Position numbers and translations under genes: made by a program. A stretch of DNA of 64,000 nt from Defluviicoccus sp046348835 (GTDB taxonomy: Bacteria > Pseudomonadota > Alphaproteobacteria > Rhodospirillales > Defluviicoccaceae): contig JAXMDM010000002.1 of the NCBI GenBank assembly GCA_046348835.1, forward strand, positions 682,001 to 746,000. The letters are read 5' to 3'. Below the pieces are notes generated by a model that was given only the letters and a program-made list of their open reading frames with translations, was not told where the DNA came from and did no database searches. Positions 16,838 to 25,421 of the stretch are shown piece by piece (within the stretch, counting starts at the first letter, position 1; the number at the start of each line of letters is the position of its first letter).

Positions 16838-17314
16838 TTATGAGCCGGCGTCGTCACTGACGAGCGTCGGCCGCCGCTCGTCCCCGGGCGGCCGGCGTTC
16901 CACCATGAGGTGGTAGAGGCCCATCCCCAAGAGCATCGCCGCGACGAAAAGCCAGGTTTTCCCCGGCCCGAAGCCCAGTCCGGCGATGGCGGGTCCGGGA
17001 CAGTAGCCGACCAGGCCCCAGCCCAGCCCAAACATCGCCGCGCCGACGATCAGGCGGGCATCGATGGCGCGTTTGGTCGGGATGCCGTAGGCCGGAGCGA
17101 GAAGGGGGCGGCTACGGCGAAAGATCAGCGCGTAGCCCGGCGCCGCCACCAGCAAGGCTCCGGCCATGACCAAGGCCAGCGCCGGATTCCAGCCGCCCTC
17201 CGGGATCGAGCCGAAATCGAGGAATGCCAGAACGACGCTGGGATCGATCATCCGCGACAGGCTGAGGCCGGCGCCGAAGAGAAGCCCCGCGATCAGGGCG
17301 GCAAGGATGCGCAT
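16838..17314 (-). CDS. YeeE/YedE-type half transporter (DUF6691-like)
   Basis: 158 residues with four or five hydrophobic helices and the YedE-type motif GLGWGLVGYCPGPAIAGLGFG near residues 98-118. Cys at the CPGPA turn is the kind of residue that relays sulfur anions in the TsuA/YeeE family of thiosulfate carriers. This gene and the next upstream one (17318-17737) are two halves of what in other bacteria can be one protein; the gap between them is only three bases. The C-terminus is hydrophilic and charged. Import of a sulfur compound is likely but the substrate cannot be read. Confidence 0.82.
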   Translation of the reverse strand: MRILAALIAGLLFGAGLSLSRMIDPSVVLAFLDFGSIPEGGWNPALALVMAGALLVAAPGYALIFRRSRPLLAPAYGIPTKRAIDARLIVGAAMFGLGWGLVGYCPGPAIAGLGFGPGKTWLFVAAMLLGMGLYHLMVERRPPGDERRPTLVSDDAGS

Positions 17315-17317
17315 GGC

Positions 17318-17737
17318 TCAACCCCCCAGCAGGTGACGGACGACGAAGACGATGGCCACGCCCACCGCCATGAAGGTCAGGGTCGCCCATAGCGATCGGG
17401 GCGACAGGCGGGCGAGGCCGCAGACGCCGTGGCCGCTGGTGCAGCCGCAGCCCAGCCGCGTCCCGAAGCCCACCAGGAGACCGGCGAGGACGACGATCGA
17501 GACCGGGGCATCGACGACGATCTCCGACCGCGGCGCACCGCACAGCATGGCCGCAAACGGCCCGGCGACGAGCCCGAGCAGAAACGCCGGTCGCCAGCCC
17601 CTGTCGCCCGGGTCGTCGCCGCCGAAAAGGCCGCCGACGATCCCGGAGATGCCGGCGATGCGACCGATCGTCAGCATCAGGAAGACGGCGGAAAGACCGA
17701 TCAGCATGCCGCCGGCGAGGGCGGTGATGAGAGACAT
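17318..17737 (-). CDS. YeeE/YedE-type half transporter (sulfur transport domain)
   Basis: 139 residues, four predicted membrane helices. The diagnostic motif is GFGTRLGCGCTSGHGVCGLAR near residues 91-111, with three cysteines. In the related thiosulfate importer YeeE/TsuA, equivalent cysteines line the conduction path. The ATG start at 17737 is 15 bases after the MBL gene's stop, and the stop is three bases before the partner half. The pair therefore probably assembles in the inner membrane as a heteromer. The operon around it contains rhodanese and DsrE proteins that could accept the sulfur. Confidence 0.85.
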   Translation of the reverse strand: MSLITALAGGMLIGLSAVFLMLTIGRIAGISGIVGGLFGGDDPGDRGWRPAFLLGLVAGPFAAMLCGAPRSEIVVDAPVSIVVLAGLLVGFGTRLGCGCTSGHGVCGLARLSPRSLWATLTFMAVGVAIVFVVRHLLGG

Positions 17738-17752
17738 GGTCCTTGTCCCCGC

Positions 17753-18769
17753 TCAGAAGGTCACGCTGTCGCCGTTGCCGAGGAAGGCGTGGCTGCCGCG
17801 GGCGGCGGTGGAGCGCTTCGGATAGCCGAGATAGGCGTCGGTTCCGGGGATGATGGGCACGCCGTGGCTCACCGCCTTCTCCGCCCACATCCAGCCGGTG
17901 CAGTGATTGCAGCCCATCTTCTCCATGCCGAGGCGCTTGACCTCGTCGATGATGCCGTCGAATTCCGGCTTCCAGGTATCGAAGATGCTGAGATGGAGGC
18001 CGCCGTAGCAGCCGTAGAGGCCGGGTGCGGCCAGATTGTCCTTGGCGAAGCCCAAGAGGTTCATGATCCCCGGATGGCCGCAGCCGGTGACGGTGACGAC
18101 GCCCTTGTCGGCGACGTTGACGTAAAGGACGTTCTCGCCCCGGACCTGCAACAGGATCGGCACGTCGAACATCCTGAGCGCGACACCGGGGAGGAGCCGA
18201 TAGATGCCGCTGCCGGCCTCGCCGTGCTCCCGGGTGAGGACCAATTCGCCCTCGTGGACGACATCGTTCTTGCAGATGGAGATCGACCGGCCCCGGCGAT
18301 CCTCGGTGCGGATGTCGCCCTTTTCTTTCAGCAGGGCCCGGTCTTCCGGCCGCCAGGTGGCCGGCGCGTACACAGTCAATCGCGGGTTGTGCTTCAGGGT
18401 CGACTCGATGCCCCAGAAGTGGTCGAGGTGCCAATGGGATAGCACCATGAAGTCGATCTCGCCCCGCTCCAGCATGTTGTCGACGCCGTGCCGGGCAAAG
18501 ACGTCGTCCATCCAGGCGGGGTTCCAGCCGGTGTCGAGGAGGATCCGACGCCGGTCGCCGTCCAGCATCGTCACCGTCAGCAGGGCGGCATAGCCGCCGG
18601 CATTCTCCGCATCCCAAGCGATGCGGTACTGTGTTTGCTCGCTGCCGCCGTAGTCGGCCATGTCCTGCTTGAAGCGTGCGTCGTCGAACCAGCCGGTTTC
18701 GGTCAGCACGTCGATCTTCAGGCTGGCGACGGCGCCGATATCCAACCTGTCATCCATCATCACGGTCAT
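17753..18769 (-). CDS. MBL-fold metallo-hydrolase, dihydropterin-phosphate synthase-like subgroup
   Basis: 338 residues. The metal site is VLSHWHLDHFWGIE (about residues 105-118), a HxHxDH variant. A second signature, VVTVTGCGHPGIMNLL, followed by GCYGGLHLS, resembles the subgroup named after 7,8-dihydropterin-6-methyl-4-(beta-D-ribofuranosyl)aminobenzene-phosphate synthase (MptA-neighbour/DHPS-like) rather than glyoxalase II or persulfide dioxygenase. It is longer than usual for that group. ATG 18769 is preferred over a GTG three bases upstream, with GGGAGGGG before it. Encoded between a NifX-like gene and the YeeE halves. The actual substrate is unknown. Confidence 0.78.
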   Translation of the reverse strand: MTVMMDDRLDIGAVASLKIDVLTETGWFDDARFKQDMADYGGSEQTQYRIAWDAENAGGYAALLTVTMLDGDRRRILLDTGWNPAWMDDVFARHGVDNMLERGEIDFMVLSHWHLDHFWGIESTLKHNPRLTVYAPATWRPEDRALLKEKGDIRTEDRRGRSISICKNDVVHEGELVLTREHGEAGSGIYRLLPGVALRMFDVPILLQVRGENVLYVNVADKGVVTVTGCGHPGIMNLLGFAKDNLAAPGLYGCYGGLHLSIFDTWKPEFDGIIDEVKRLGMEKMGCNHCTGWMWAEKAVSHGVPIIPGTDAYLGYPKRSTAARGSHAFLGNGDSVTF

Positions 18770-18829
18770 CACCCGACTCCCCTCCCTGATTACGGAGGCA
18801 CGGTTTCGGTGCAGGGCGGTGGCTCCCCG

Positions 18830-19216
18830 CTACCTCCCGTGCGCGTGGTTATGGTAATGATCATGGCCGTGGCCGCAATCGCAGGTCGGTGATCCCGCAC
18901 CGCCGGTGCCGGCCAGGTATGCCTTCACCGCTTCGATCGGATCGGTGAGGTCGGTACTCACCGCGACGATGCCGCGCTGTTGCATGCGGGCGGCGAACCC
19001 GCTTCCGAACGATCCGGCGATGATCACCTGGACCGCGTCGAGCGGATGCGCGCCGTGGCCATGGAACTCGTGCATCGATAGTTCCTTCGGCAGATCGAGA
19101 CGGGCCACCTCCACCGGTTCGCCGTCGGCGACCGTGTCGTAGATCAGGAACCGCCGCGTCTTTCCCGCATGCGGGGTGACGGTGCGGTAGTTCTGGCTGG
19201 TCACGGCAATTCTCAT
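18830..19216 (-). CDS. NifX/NifB-type Fe-Mo cofactor-binding domain protein
   Basis: 128 residues of the dinitrogenase iron-molybdenum cofactor family: MRIAVTSQNYRTVTPHAGKTRRFLIYD at the start, then HGAHPLDAVQVIIAGSFGSGFAARMQQRGI. The C-terminus carries CDCGHGHDHYHNHAHGR, a Cys/His-rich tail that probably binds metal. The start ATG 19216 has GGAGGT at 4-5 bases; an open frame continues upstream to 19342 without support. No other nif genes occur in the window, so a nitrogenase role is unlikely. Such stand-alone proteins are thought to bind metal or metal-sulfur species. Co-transcription with sulfur genes fits that view. Confidence 0.8.
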   Translation of the reverse strand: MRIAVTSQNYRTVTPHAGKTRRFLIYDTVADGEPVEVARLDLPKELSMHEFHGHGAHPLDAVQVIIAGSFGSGFAARMQQRGIVAVSTDLTDPIEAVKAYLAGTGGAGSPTCDCGHGHDHYHNHAHGR

Positions 19217-19310
19217 CGGCACCTCCATCATATCAGTAGATCCCACCTCTCGGATCTTGTGCCCGACCCATGCCCCTTTCGACGGTCGAGCCGTGAGCCG
19301 ATCTTCGACC

Positions 19311-19358
19311 GGCCCTCCGGGAGATGGGGTCGCGTGGCGCACCGCATCCCGGAGGGCC
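19311..19358. repeat. 12-bp perfect inverted repeat in operon spacer
   Basis: GGCCCTCCGGGA (19311-19322) and TCCCGGAGGGCC (19347-19358) with a 24-nt loop that contains a smaller GCG/CGC hairpin. It lies in the 166-base gap between the 126-residue unknown gene and the NifX-like gene, both on the minus strand. It could be an intra-operon attenuator or a processing site. No T-tract follows, so a simple terminator is less likely. Confidence 0.6.
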
Positions 19359-19382
19359 TGGCCGAAGGTGGCGCTTAACCGT

Positions 19383-19763
19383 TCAGACGCGGAGGCGATA
19401 TTCGCTGATGGTCTCGTCGGCCTTGGCGCGCAGCGCCTCGAGGAACTTGTCCGCCGTCTCGAACGGCTCGTGTTCGAAGCCGTAAGCGCGAAGCAGGTCT
19501 TCCTTTGCCTCGTGATAACGGCTCTCCGGTTCTCCCACCGTCGCCCGCAAGAGGTTGGACAGTTCCGTCTCCTCGCTGAACAGGGCGATCAGCGCACGGG
19601 AGTCCGACGGCAACGCCCGCAAGCTGTCGCCGAGATCGAACAGCGCCTGTTGGCTCGTTTCGATGCGCGGATCGTCCGGATCGGCCAAGGCCTTCTCCGC
19701 ACGCCCCTCCGCCGCGGTCTCAACCTCGTTGATCAGTGCTTTTTTCCAAGCTTCGAAATGCAT
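19383..19763 (-). CDS. Protein of unknown function, first gene of sulfur-type operon
   Basis: 126 residues, acidic, helical, no signal peptide, no cysteine. I do not recognise a family. The start ATG 19763 has GGAGGG at eight bases. The sequence has Glu/Asp/Arg-rich amphipathic segments (RAEKALADPDDPRIETSQQALFDLGDSLRALP; ESRYHEAKEDLLRAYGFEHEPFETADKFLEALRAK). It is the promoter-proximal gene of the minus-strand run that ends with DUF2892 and is divergent from an Rrf2-type regulator 179 bases away. It may be a cytosolic adaptor, but nothing in the sequence says so directly. Confidence 0.7.
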   Translation of the reverse strand: MHFEAWKKALINEVETAAEGRAEKALADPDDPRIETSQQALFDLGDSLRALPSDSRALIALFSEETELSNLLRATVGEPESRYHEAKEDLLRAYGFEHEPFETADKFLEALRAKADETISEYRLRV

Positions 19764-19881
19764 CGCTTTCCCTCCTCGACCGCATGTCGTCTGCGGGGCC
19801 AAGGCGGCAGGGCGGCGAGAGGCCGCCTCACCGCGTCGCACCTCGCAAGGCTTGACGCTTCCTCAAAAACAGGCATTCTTG

Positions 19882-19920
19882 ATACCTGTTTATAAAAGAG
19901 GTACATCAGATACCGGTATT
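19882..19920. promoter_or_regulatory. Candidate Rrf2 operator in divergent promoter region
   Basis: The region holds GATACC at 19882-19887, again at 19910-19915, a GGTA at 19901-19904, and the 10-bp palindrome ATACCGGTAT at 19911-19920. TATAAA at 19892-19897 could be part of a -10 element. It lies between the Rrf2-type gene and the sulfur-type operon, 22 bases before the regulator start. The pattern differs from the NsrR box at norZ, suggesting a separate regulon. Assignment as operator is inference. Confidence 0.5.
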
Positions 19921-19942
19921 TGGCAAGAGGGGAGTTCCAGCC

Positions 19943-20410
19943 TTGCGCTTAACGCATTTCTCCAACTACGCGATCCGGGTGCTGATGTATGCGGCGCTGA
20001 AACGGGACGCCCCCAGTGCCGTCCCCGAGATCGCCTCCGCCTATGGGGCGTCCTACGACCACATGAAGAAGGTTGCCTCGGAACTTTGCCGGCGCGGTTA
20101 CCTGGAGCCGGTTCGCGGTCGCAACGGCGGCTTCCGGCTGGCGAAGGAGCCGGGGCAGATCCGCATCGGCGGGGTCATCCGCCAGACCGAGGGGGACATA
20201 ACGCTGGTGGAGTGTTTCGATGCGGCGACGAACACCTGCCCGCTGCCCGCCGTCTGCCGGCTGCGGATGGCGCTGCAGGAGGCTCTGGACGCCTTCTTCG
20301 ACGTCCTCGACCGCTATACCCTGGCCGACCTGATCCGCGCGCCGGATGCGCTGACGCAGTTGCTCCGCCTCGATGCGCCGACCGGCGCTTCCGCCGGCGC
20401 CAGCCGCTAG
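19943..20410 (+). CDS. Second Rrf2-family Fe-S regulator
   Basis: 155 residues. The winged helix (1-66) begins MRLTHFSNYAIRVLMY and includes SYDHMKKVASELCRRGYLEPVRGRNGGFRLAK. Cysteines at 91, 99 and 105 occupy the same positions as in the NsrR of this window, so an Fe-S cluster is likely. The start is TTG 19943 with GGGGAG upstream; no better start exists and Rrf2 proteins begin at this point. It is divergent from the eight-gene sulfur-type operon and probably controls it. The palindromes beside it do not match the NsrR consensus, so I do not name it nsrR. Ligand could be NO, sulfane sulfur or cluster status. Confidence 0.83.
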   Translation: MRLTHFSNYAIRVLMYAALKRDAPSAVPEIASAYGASYDHMKKVASELCRRGYLEPVRGRNGGFRLAKEPGQIRIGGVIRQTEGDITLVECFDAATNTCPLPAVCRLRMALQEALDAFFDVLDRYTLADLIRAPDALTQLLRLDAPTGASAGASR

Positions 20411-20419
20411 CAGGCGACC

Positions 20420-21121
20420 TCAGGCGGGGGCGCGGGCTGGTTCCGCCGGCGCGCCCATCTCGTCCCACCAGTTGGACAGGTGGTTGCGGGTCATGCGCTC
20501 GGGGATGCCTTCATAGTGGGACACGTCGTTGAACAGCATCAGCCGGGCGCGGGTCGCGCTCCTGAAATCGAGAATGTTCAGGCAGCACGGATGCTGATCG
20601 AGGCTGTCGCGGTAGGTGCGGGCATCGAAGCCCAGCAGGCTGCTGATCAGAAGGCGGATGGTGGCCTTGTGGGAGACGACGAGGACCAGCTTGTCCGCGT
20701 GCTGGAGGACGATGCGGCGCAGGACGGGCAGGGCGCGCGCCAGCACGTTCAGGCCCGACTCGCCCCCTTCCGGGGCGAAGGTGAACGGGTCGGCGCCCCA
20801 GGCCGCGTACTCGTCGGCGAACGCAACCTCCACCTCGGATCGTTGCATGCCCTCCCACCGGCCGTGATCGATTTCCCGCAGGCCATCGGTGGGTACCGGG
20901 GCCAGGTCATGGGGACGGGCGACGATGCCGGCCGTCTCCATGGTGCGCTTCATCGGGCTGGCATAGACCGCGGCCAGCGGCTCCCGCGCCAGGCGCTTGG
21001 CCAGCCAACCGGCTTGGTCCCGCCCCTCGTCCGAAAGGTCGACGTCGGTCGAGCCGGCGAAGCGATCTTCCGCCGACAGCGTCGTCGCACCGTGGCGAAC
21101 GAGCAGGATACGGGTGGTCAC
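20420..21121 (-). CDS. Histidine phosphatase (phosphoglycerate-mutase-like) family protein
   Basis: 233 residues with the histidine-phosphatase motif LLVRHGATTL at the N-terminus (catalytic RHG). The second half-site is LVVSHKATIRLL, with the conserved His, and the acidic residue lies in LREIDHGRWEGM. The length fits GpmB/CobC/SixA-type enzymes that hydrolyse phosphate monoesters; the substrate is not evident. The start is GTG 21121 with AAGGAGGG upstream. A longer open frame running to 23032 is out-of-frame shadow of glpF and glpD. It is the last gene of the minus-strand glpK-glpD-glpF run and might act on a glycolytic or glycerol-derived phosphate (inference). Confidence 0.85.
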   Translation of the reverse strand: MTTRILLVRHGATTLSAEDRFAGSTDVDLSDEGRDQAGWLAKRLAREPLAAVYASPMKRTMETAGIVARPHDLAPVPTDGLREIDHGRWEGMQRSEVEVAFADEYAAWGADPFTFAPEGGESGLNVLARALPVLRRIVLQHADKLVLVVSHKATIRLLISSLLGFDARTYRDSLDQHPCCLNILDFRSATRARLMLFNDVSHYEGIPERMTRNHLSNWWDEMGAPAEPARAPA

Positions 21122-21147
21122 CGGGGTTCTCCCTCCTTGTCCCGCCG

Positions 21148-21882
21148 TTAGCGGAAGTTGATGTTGGTCGGGTCCTTGAGCACCAGGTAGAGGAGGCTGG
21201 CGAGGACGGCGCCGATCACCGGCCCGACCACCGGAATCCAGGCGTACCCCCAGTCGCTGTCGCGCTTGCCGCCCGGCATCGGCAAGATCGCATGCATGAT
21301 CCGCGGCCCGAGGTCGCGCGCCGGATTGATGGCGTAGCCGGTGGTACCTCCCAGGCTCAAGCCGATGGCGAGGACCAGCAGTCCCACCGGCAGGGCGTCG
21401 AGCGCCCCGAGCCCGAAGACCGAGACCGCGAGGAACAGCACCGCGAATACCAGCACGAAGGTACCGATGATCTCCGAGGTGAGGTTGGACAGCGTGTCCC
21501 GGATCGCCGGCGCGGTGCAGAAGCAGGCGAACTTCAGGTCCTTGTCCTCGGTGATGCGGAAGTGGGGCCGGTAGAACAGCCAGACCAGGAAGGAACCGAT
21601 GAACGCACCCAGGAACTGGGCAGTGAGGTAGGCCGGCACGCTCGACCACTCGAACTTGCCCACGATGGCGAGCGCAATGGTCACCGCGGGGTTGATGTGG
21701 GCGCCGCTGAAGGCGGCGACGGTGAAGACGGCGACGAACACCGCCATGCCCCAACCCCAGGTGATGACGATCCATCCCGCGTTGGCGCCCTTGGTGCCGG
21801 TGAGGACGACGTTGGCCACCACCCCGTTGCCGAGAAGGATGAGGATGGCGGTGCCGATGAGTTCGCCCAGAAACGCGTTCAT
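21148..21882 (-). CDS. glpF: Glycerol facilitator (aquaglyceroporin)
   Basis: 244 residues, six helices and two half-helices of the MIP family. The two NPA boxes are SGAHINPAVTIAL and GYAINPARDLGPR; the Asp right after the second NPA marks the glycerol-conducting subgroup. It sits in the inner membrane and lets glycerol diffuse in, where GlpK traps it. The gene lies 63 bases downstream of glpD and 26 bases upstream of the histidine phosphatase, all on the minus strand, so it is probably co-transcribed. Confidence 0.93.
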   Translation of the reverse strand: MNAFLGELIGTAILILLGNGVVANVVLTGTKGANAGWIVITWGWGMAVFVAVFTVAAFSGAHINPAVTIALAIVGKFEWSSVPAYLTAQFLGAFIGSFLVWLFYRPHFRITEDKDLKFACFCTAPAIRDTLSNLTSEIIGTFVLVFAVLFLAVSVFGLGALDALPVGLLVLAIGLSLGGTTGYAINPARDLGPRIMHAILPMPGGKRDSDWGYAWIPVVGPVIGAVLASLLYLVLKDPTNINFR

Positions 21883-21945
21883 GATGTCGCCCCCGCATGT
21901 CTTCCGCTGTCCGGATTGGCAACGCCTTGCCTGGTGTTGGCAAGG

Positions 21946-23577
21946 TCAGCCGGAGGACACCTTCTTGACCTCCGGTTCGGCGCCGAAGTAGGCGTCGATC
22001 TCCTCCTGGGCGCGGTCGCCGAACAGGATCTGGCACGCCTCCAGGAGACCCGGTGAGGCGCGGATGTCGTCCCGGCGCACGACGAGAGCGATCTTCGAGC
22101 GCCGACGCAGGAAGTCCTCGAGCCTGACGATCATTTCCCCGTGCGCCTTGTGCACGACCTCGCACCGGGTGTACTCGGTGGCCTTGATCAGCACCTCCGC
22201 TTGGCTGGGGTCTTCGCGGATGTGCTCCAGAAGCTCGAACGCTTCCATGCCGTAGCGCCGCCAGTAGCGTTTCGACAGCGGCTCGGTCGAGGTGGCATCG
22301 GTGTAACCGTCGAGGTCCATCAGCCGGGCCCGGTGCTCGAACTCCCGGCGCAGCGAAGCCGGCGGCTCGCCGTACCACCGATGTTTGGGGTAGGGGATGG
22401 TCACCCCCAACCCGGCCACCTCGACGCTGATTTCGTCGCCGACGTTGAGGCAGTCGGTATGCTTGCCGCCAAAGATGCTGATATGGCGGCGGCGTTGATC
22501 GACCTCGACGGCATGCTTGCGGGAGAGCTGGAGGAAGTCGCCGCCGGCGGCGTTGCCCTTCACCGCCAGCGGCCTGACGCCGCATCGCTCGGCGATGATG
22601 TCCTTTTTGGCCAGTGGCTGGGGCAGGCGGAGGTGGGCGTTGACGTTGTCGAGAACGAACTGCCGGTCTTCGTCGGTCACGTGGGTGTAGGGGGTGTCGA
22701 CCCGGGTATCGGTGGTACCGATGCAGGTGCGCGCGCCCATGGGGATGACGAAGAACATCCGCCCGTCGCTGGCGAACAAGGTCAACACCCGCTTGTGGGG
22801 GGTGAGCCGGTCGACGATCAGATGGATGCCCTTCGACAGGGCGTGATGGTGCTCGGTCGTGACGCCGGCCAGCCGGTTGTGCTCGTCGACGAACGGGCCG
22901 CAGGCGTTGATCAGCACCTTCGCCCGGATCTCGAACGAGGAGCCGTCGACCACGTTGCGGGCGCTGATCACCCAGTCGCCATCCGTGCCCTGCCGGGCGC
23001 CCGTCGACTCGACATAGTTGGCGGCAATGCACCCGTTGTTCATCGCCTGACGGATGAAGCCGAAAACGAAGCGGGAATCGTTGTCGTGCAAATAGGCGTC
23101 CGAATACTCGAATGCCCCTTGCGAATGGCTGGCGTCCAGGACCGGTTCTTCCTCACCGATCCGTTCTTTCGCGATCAGCCGTGGGATCTTGGTGAAGCAG
23201 TTGCCGAAAAACCAGTAGAGCCACGTCCCCGCATACAGCTTCAGCCGACTGTGGCGGAACCCCTCGGGGACAGAGGTGAAGAAGCGGATCTCCTCGACGA
23301 TCGAGGGGTAGCTGCGGATCAGGTGGTTTCGCGACAGACAGAGCTTGCGCACCAGGGCAAAGTCGAAGGTCTCCATGTACTTGATGCCGCCCCAGGCCAG
23401 GTTGGAGGACTCCTGGCTGGTGAAGCCGGCAAAGTCGCCGCGGTCGATCAGCGCCACCTTGACCCCCTTGCCGGACAAGGCGGCGGCGGAGACGGCGCCG
23501 TTGATGCCGCCGCCGAGGACGAGGACCTCGAACCGCCGGCCGGCAAGCTTGTCGATGTTGCTTTGTCTTAGCTGCAT
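21946..23577 (-). CDS. glpD: Aerobic glycerol-3-phosphate dehydrogenase
   Basis: 543 residues. The FAD-binding VLVLGGGINGAVSAAALSG opens the protein, and FTSQESSNLAWGGIKYME is the typical GlpD continuation. GARTCIGTTDTRVDTPY is the conserved mid-region. GlpD is a peripheral inner-membrane flavoenzyme that oxidises glycerol-3-phosphate to dihydroxyacetone phosphate and feeds the quinone pool. It lies between glpK (72 bases upstream) and glpF. Somewhat longer than the E. coli protein at the C-terminus, which carries a helical extension. The window also encodes gpsA, the biosynthetic counterpart. Confidence 0.94.
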   Translation of the reverse strand: MQLRQSNIDKLAGRRFEVLVLGGGINGAVSAAALSGKGVKVALIDRGDFAGFTSQESSNLAWGGIKYMETFDFALVRKLCLSRNHLIRSYPSIVEEIRFFTSVPEGFRHSRLKLYAGTWLYWFFGNCFTKIPRLIAKERIGEEEPVLDASHSQGAFEYSDAYLHDNDSRFVFGFIRQAMNNGCIAANYVESTGARQGTDGDWVISARNVVDGSSFEIRAKVLINACGPFVDEHNRLAGVTTEHHHALSKGIHLIVDRLTPHKRVLTLFASDGRMFFVIPMGARTCIGTTDTRVDTPYTHVTDEDRQFVLDNVNAHLRLPQPLAKKDIIAERCGVRPLAVKGNAAGGDFLQLSRKHAVEVDQRRRHISIFGGKHTDCLNVGDEISVEVAGLGVTIPYPKHRWYGEPPASLRREFEHRARLMDLDGYTDATSTEPLSKRYWRRYGMEAFELLEHIREDPSQAEVLIKATEYTRCEVVHKAHGEMIVRLEDFLRRRSKIALVVRRDDIRASPGLLEACQILFGDRAQEEIDAYFGAEPEVKKVSSG

Positions 23578-23649
23578 CGCCCGTATCCTCTGGCGGAGGG
23601 GACGCTCGGGGTCGAAGGGGTCGGCCGCAGCGGCTGGCCGGTGGTCCGG

Positions 23650-25176
<1,527 letters not shown>

Positions 25177-25293
25177 AGTCACTCCCTCCCCACCAATCGG
25201 CCGCACATGGGCTGAGCCGAAAGAACTCATTATTATTTTTTTCCGCTCCGCCCGCTCTCTTCCGCCCTTGAATTCCCCCAAGACTAATGAGGC

Positions 25294-25322
25294 TTACAAC
25301 AATCCAAGGATTTAACTATAAT
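25294..25322 (+). promoter_or_regulatory. Candidate sigma-70 promoter for the GlpV-like gene
   Basis: A perfect TATAAT at 25317-25322 with a weak TTACAA at 25294-25299 (17-base spacing), 100 bases before the binding-protein start. The 245-base divergent region is AT-richer than its surroundings. No clear GlpR operator was recognised. Confidence 0.5.
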
Positions 25323-25421
25323 GCTCGCTGCCTATTTGTCTTTCAAGGGGCAAACCGGGAGCCCAAAGTTTTTCTCCCATGGCGCGAGTTGCGCCCGCAG
25401 CGGGTCTAACGGGAGGTATCG

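Noticed and set aside
15041..16843. Open frame of 600 codons on the plus strand
   Set aside because: Antisense shadow of the CoA-disulfide reductase; composition is Gly/Asp/Val-rich without family match.
17112..18617. 501-codon minus-strand frame
   Set aside because: Arg/Pro-rich shadow of the YeeE and MBL genes in another frame.
17753..18769. Persulfide dioxygenase (ETHE1) reading of the MBL gene in a sulfur operon
   Set aside because: The TGCGHPGIMNLL and GGLHL segments fit the dihydropterin-phosphate-synthase-like MBL subgroup better, and the length is wrong for ETHE1.
18830..19216. Nitrogenase cluster suggested by the NifX-like gene
   Set aside because: No nifHDK, nifB or nifE/N genes in the window; stand-alone NifX-like domains are common outside nitrogen fixation.
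21122..23032. Extended minus-strand frame upstream of the histidine phosphatase
   Set aside because: Only the part ending at 20420 from GTG 21121 has family sequence; the rest is out of frame with glpF and glpD.
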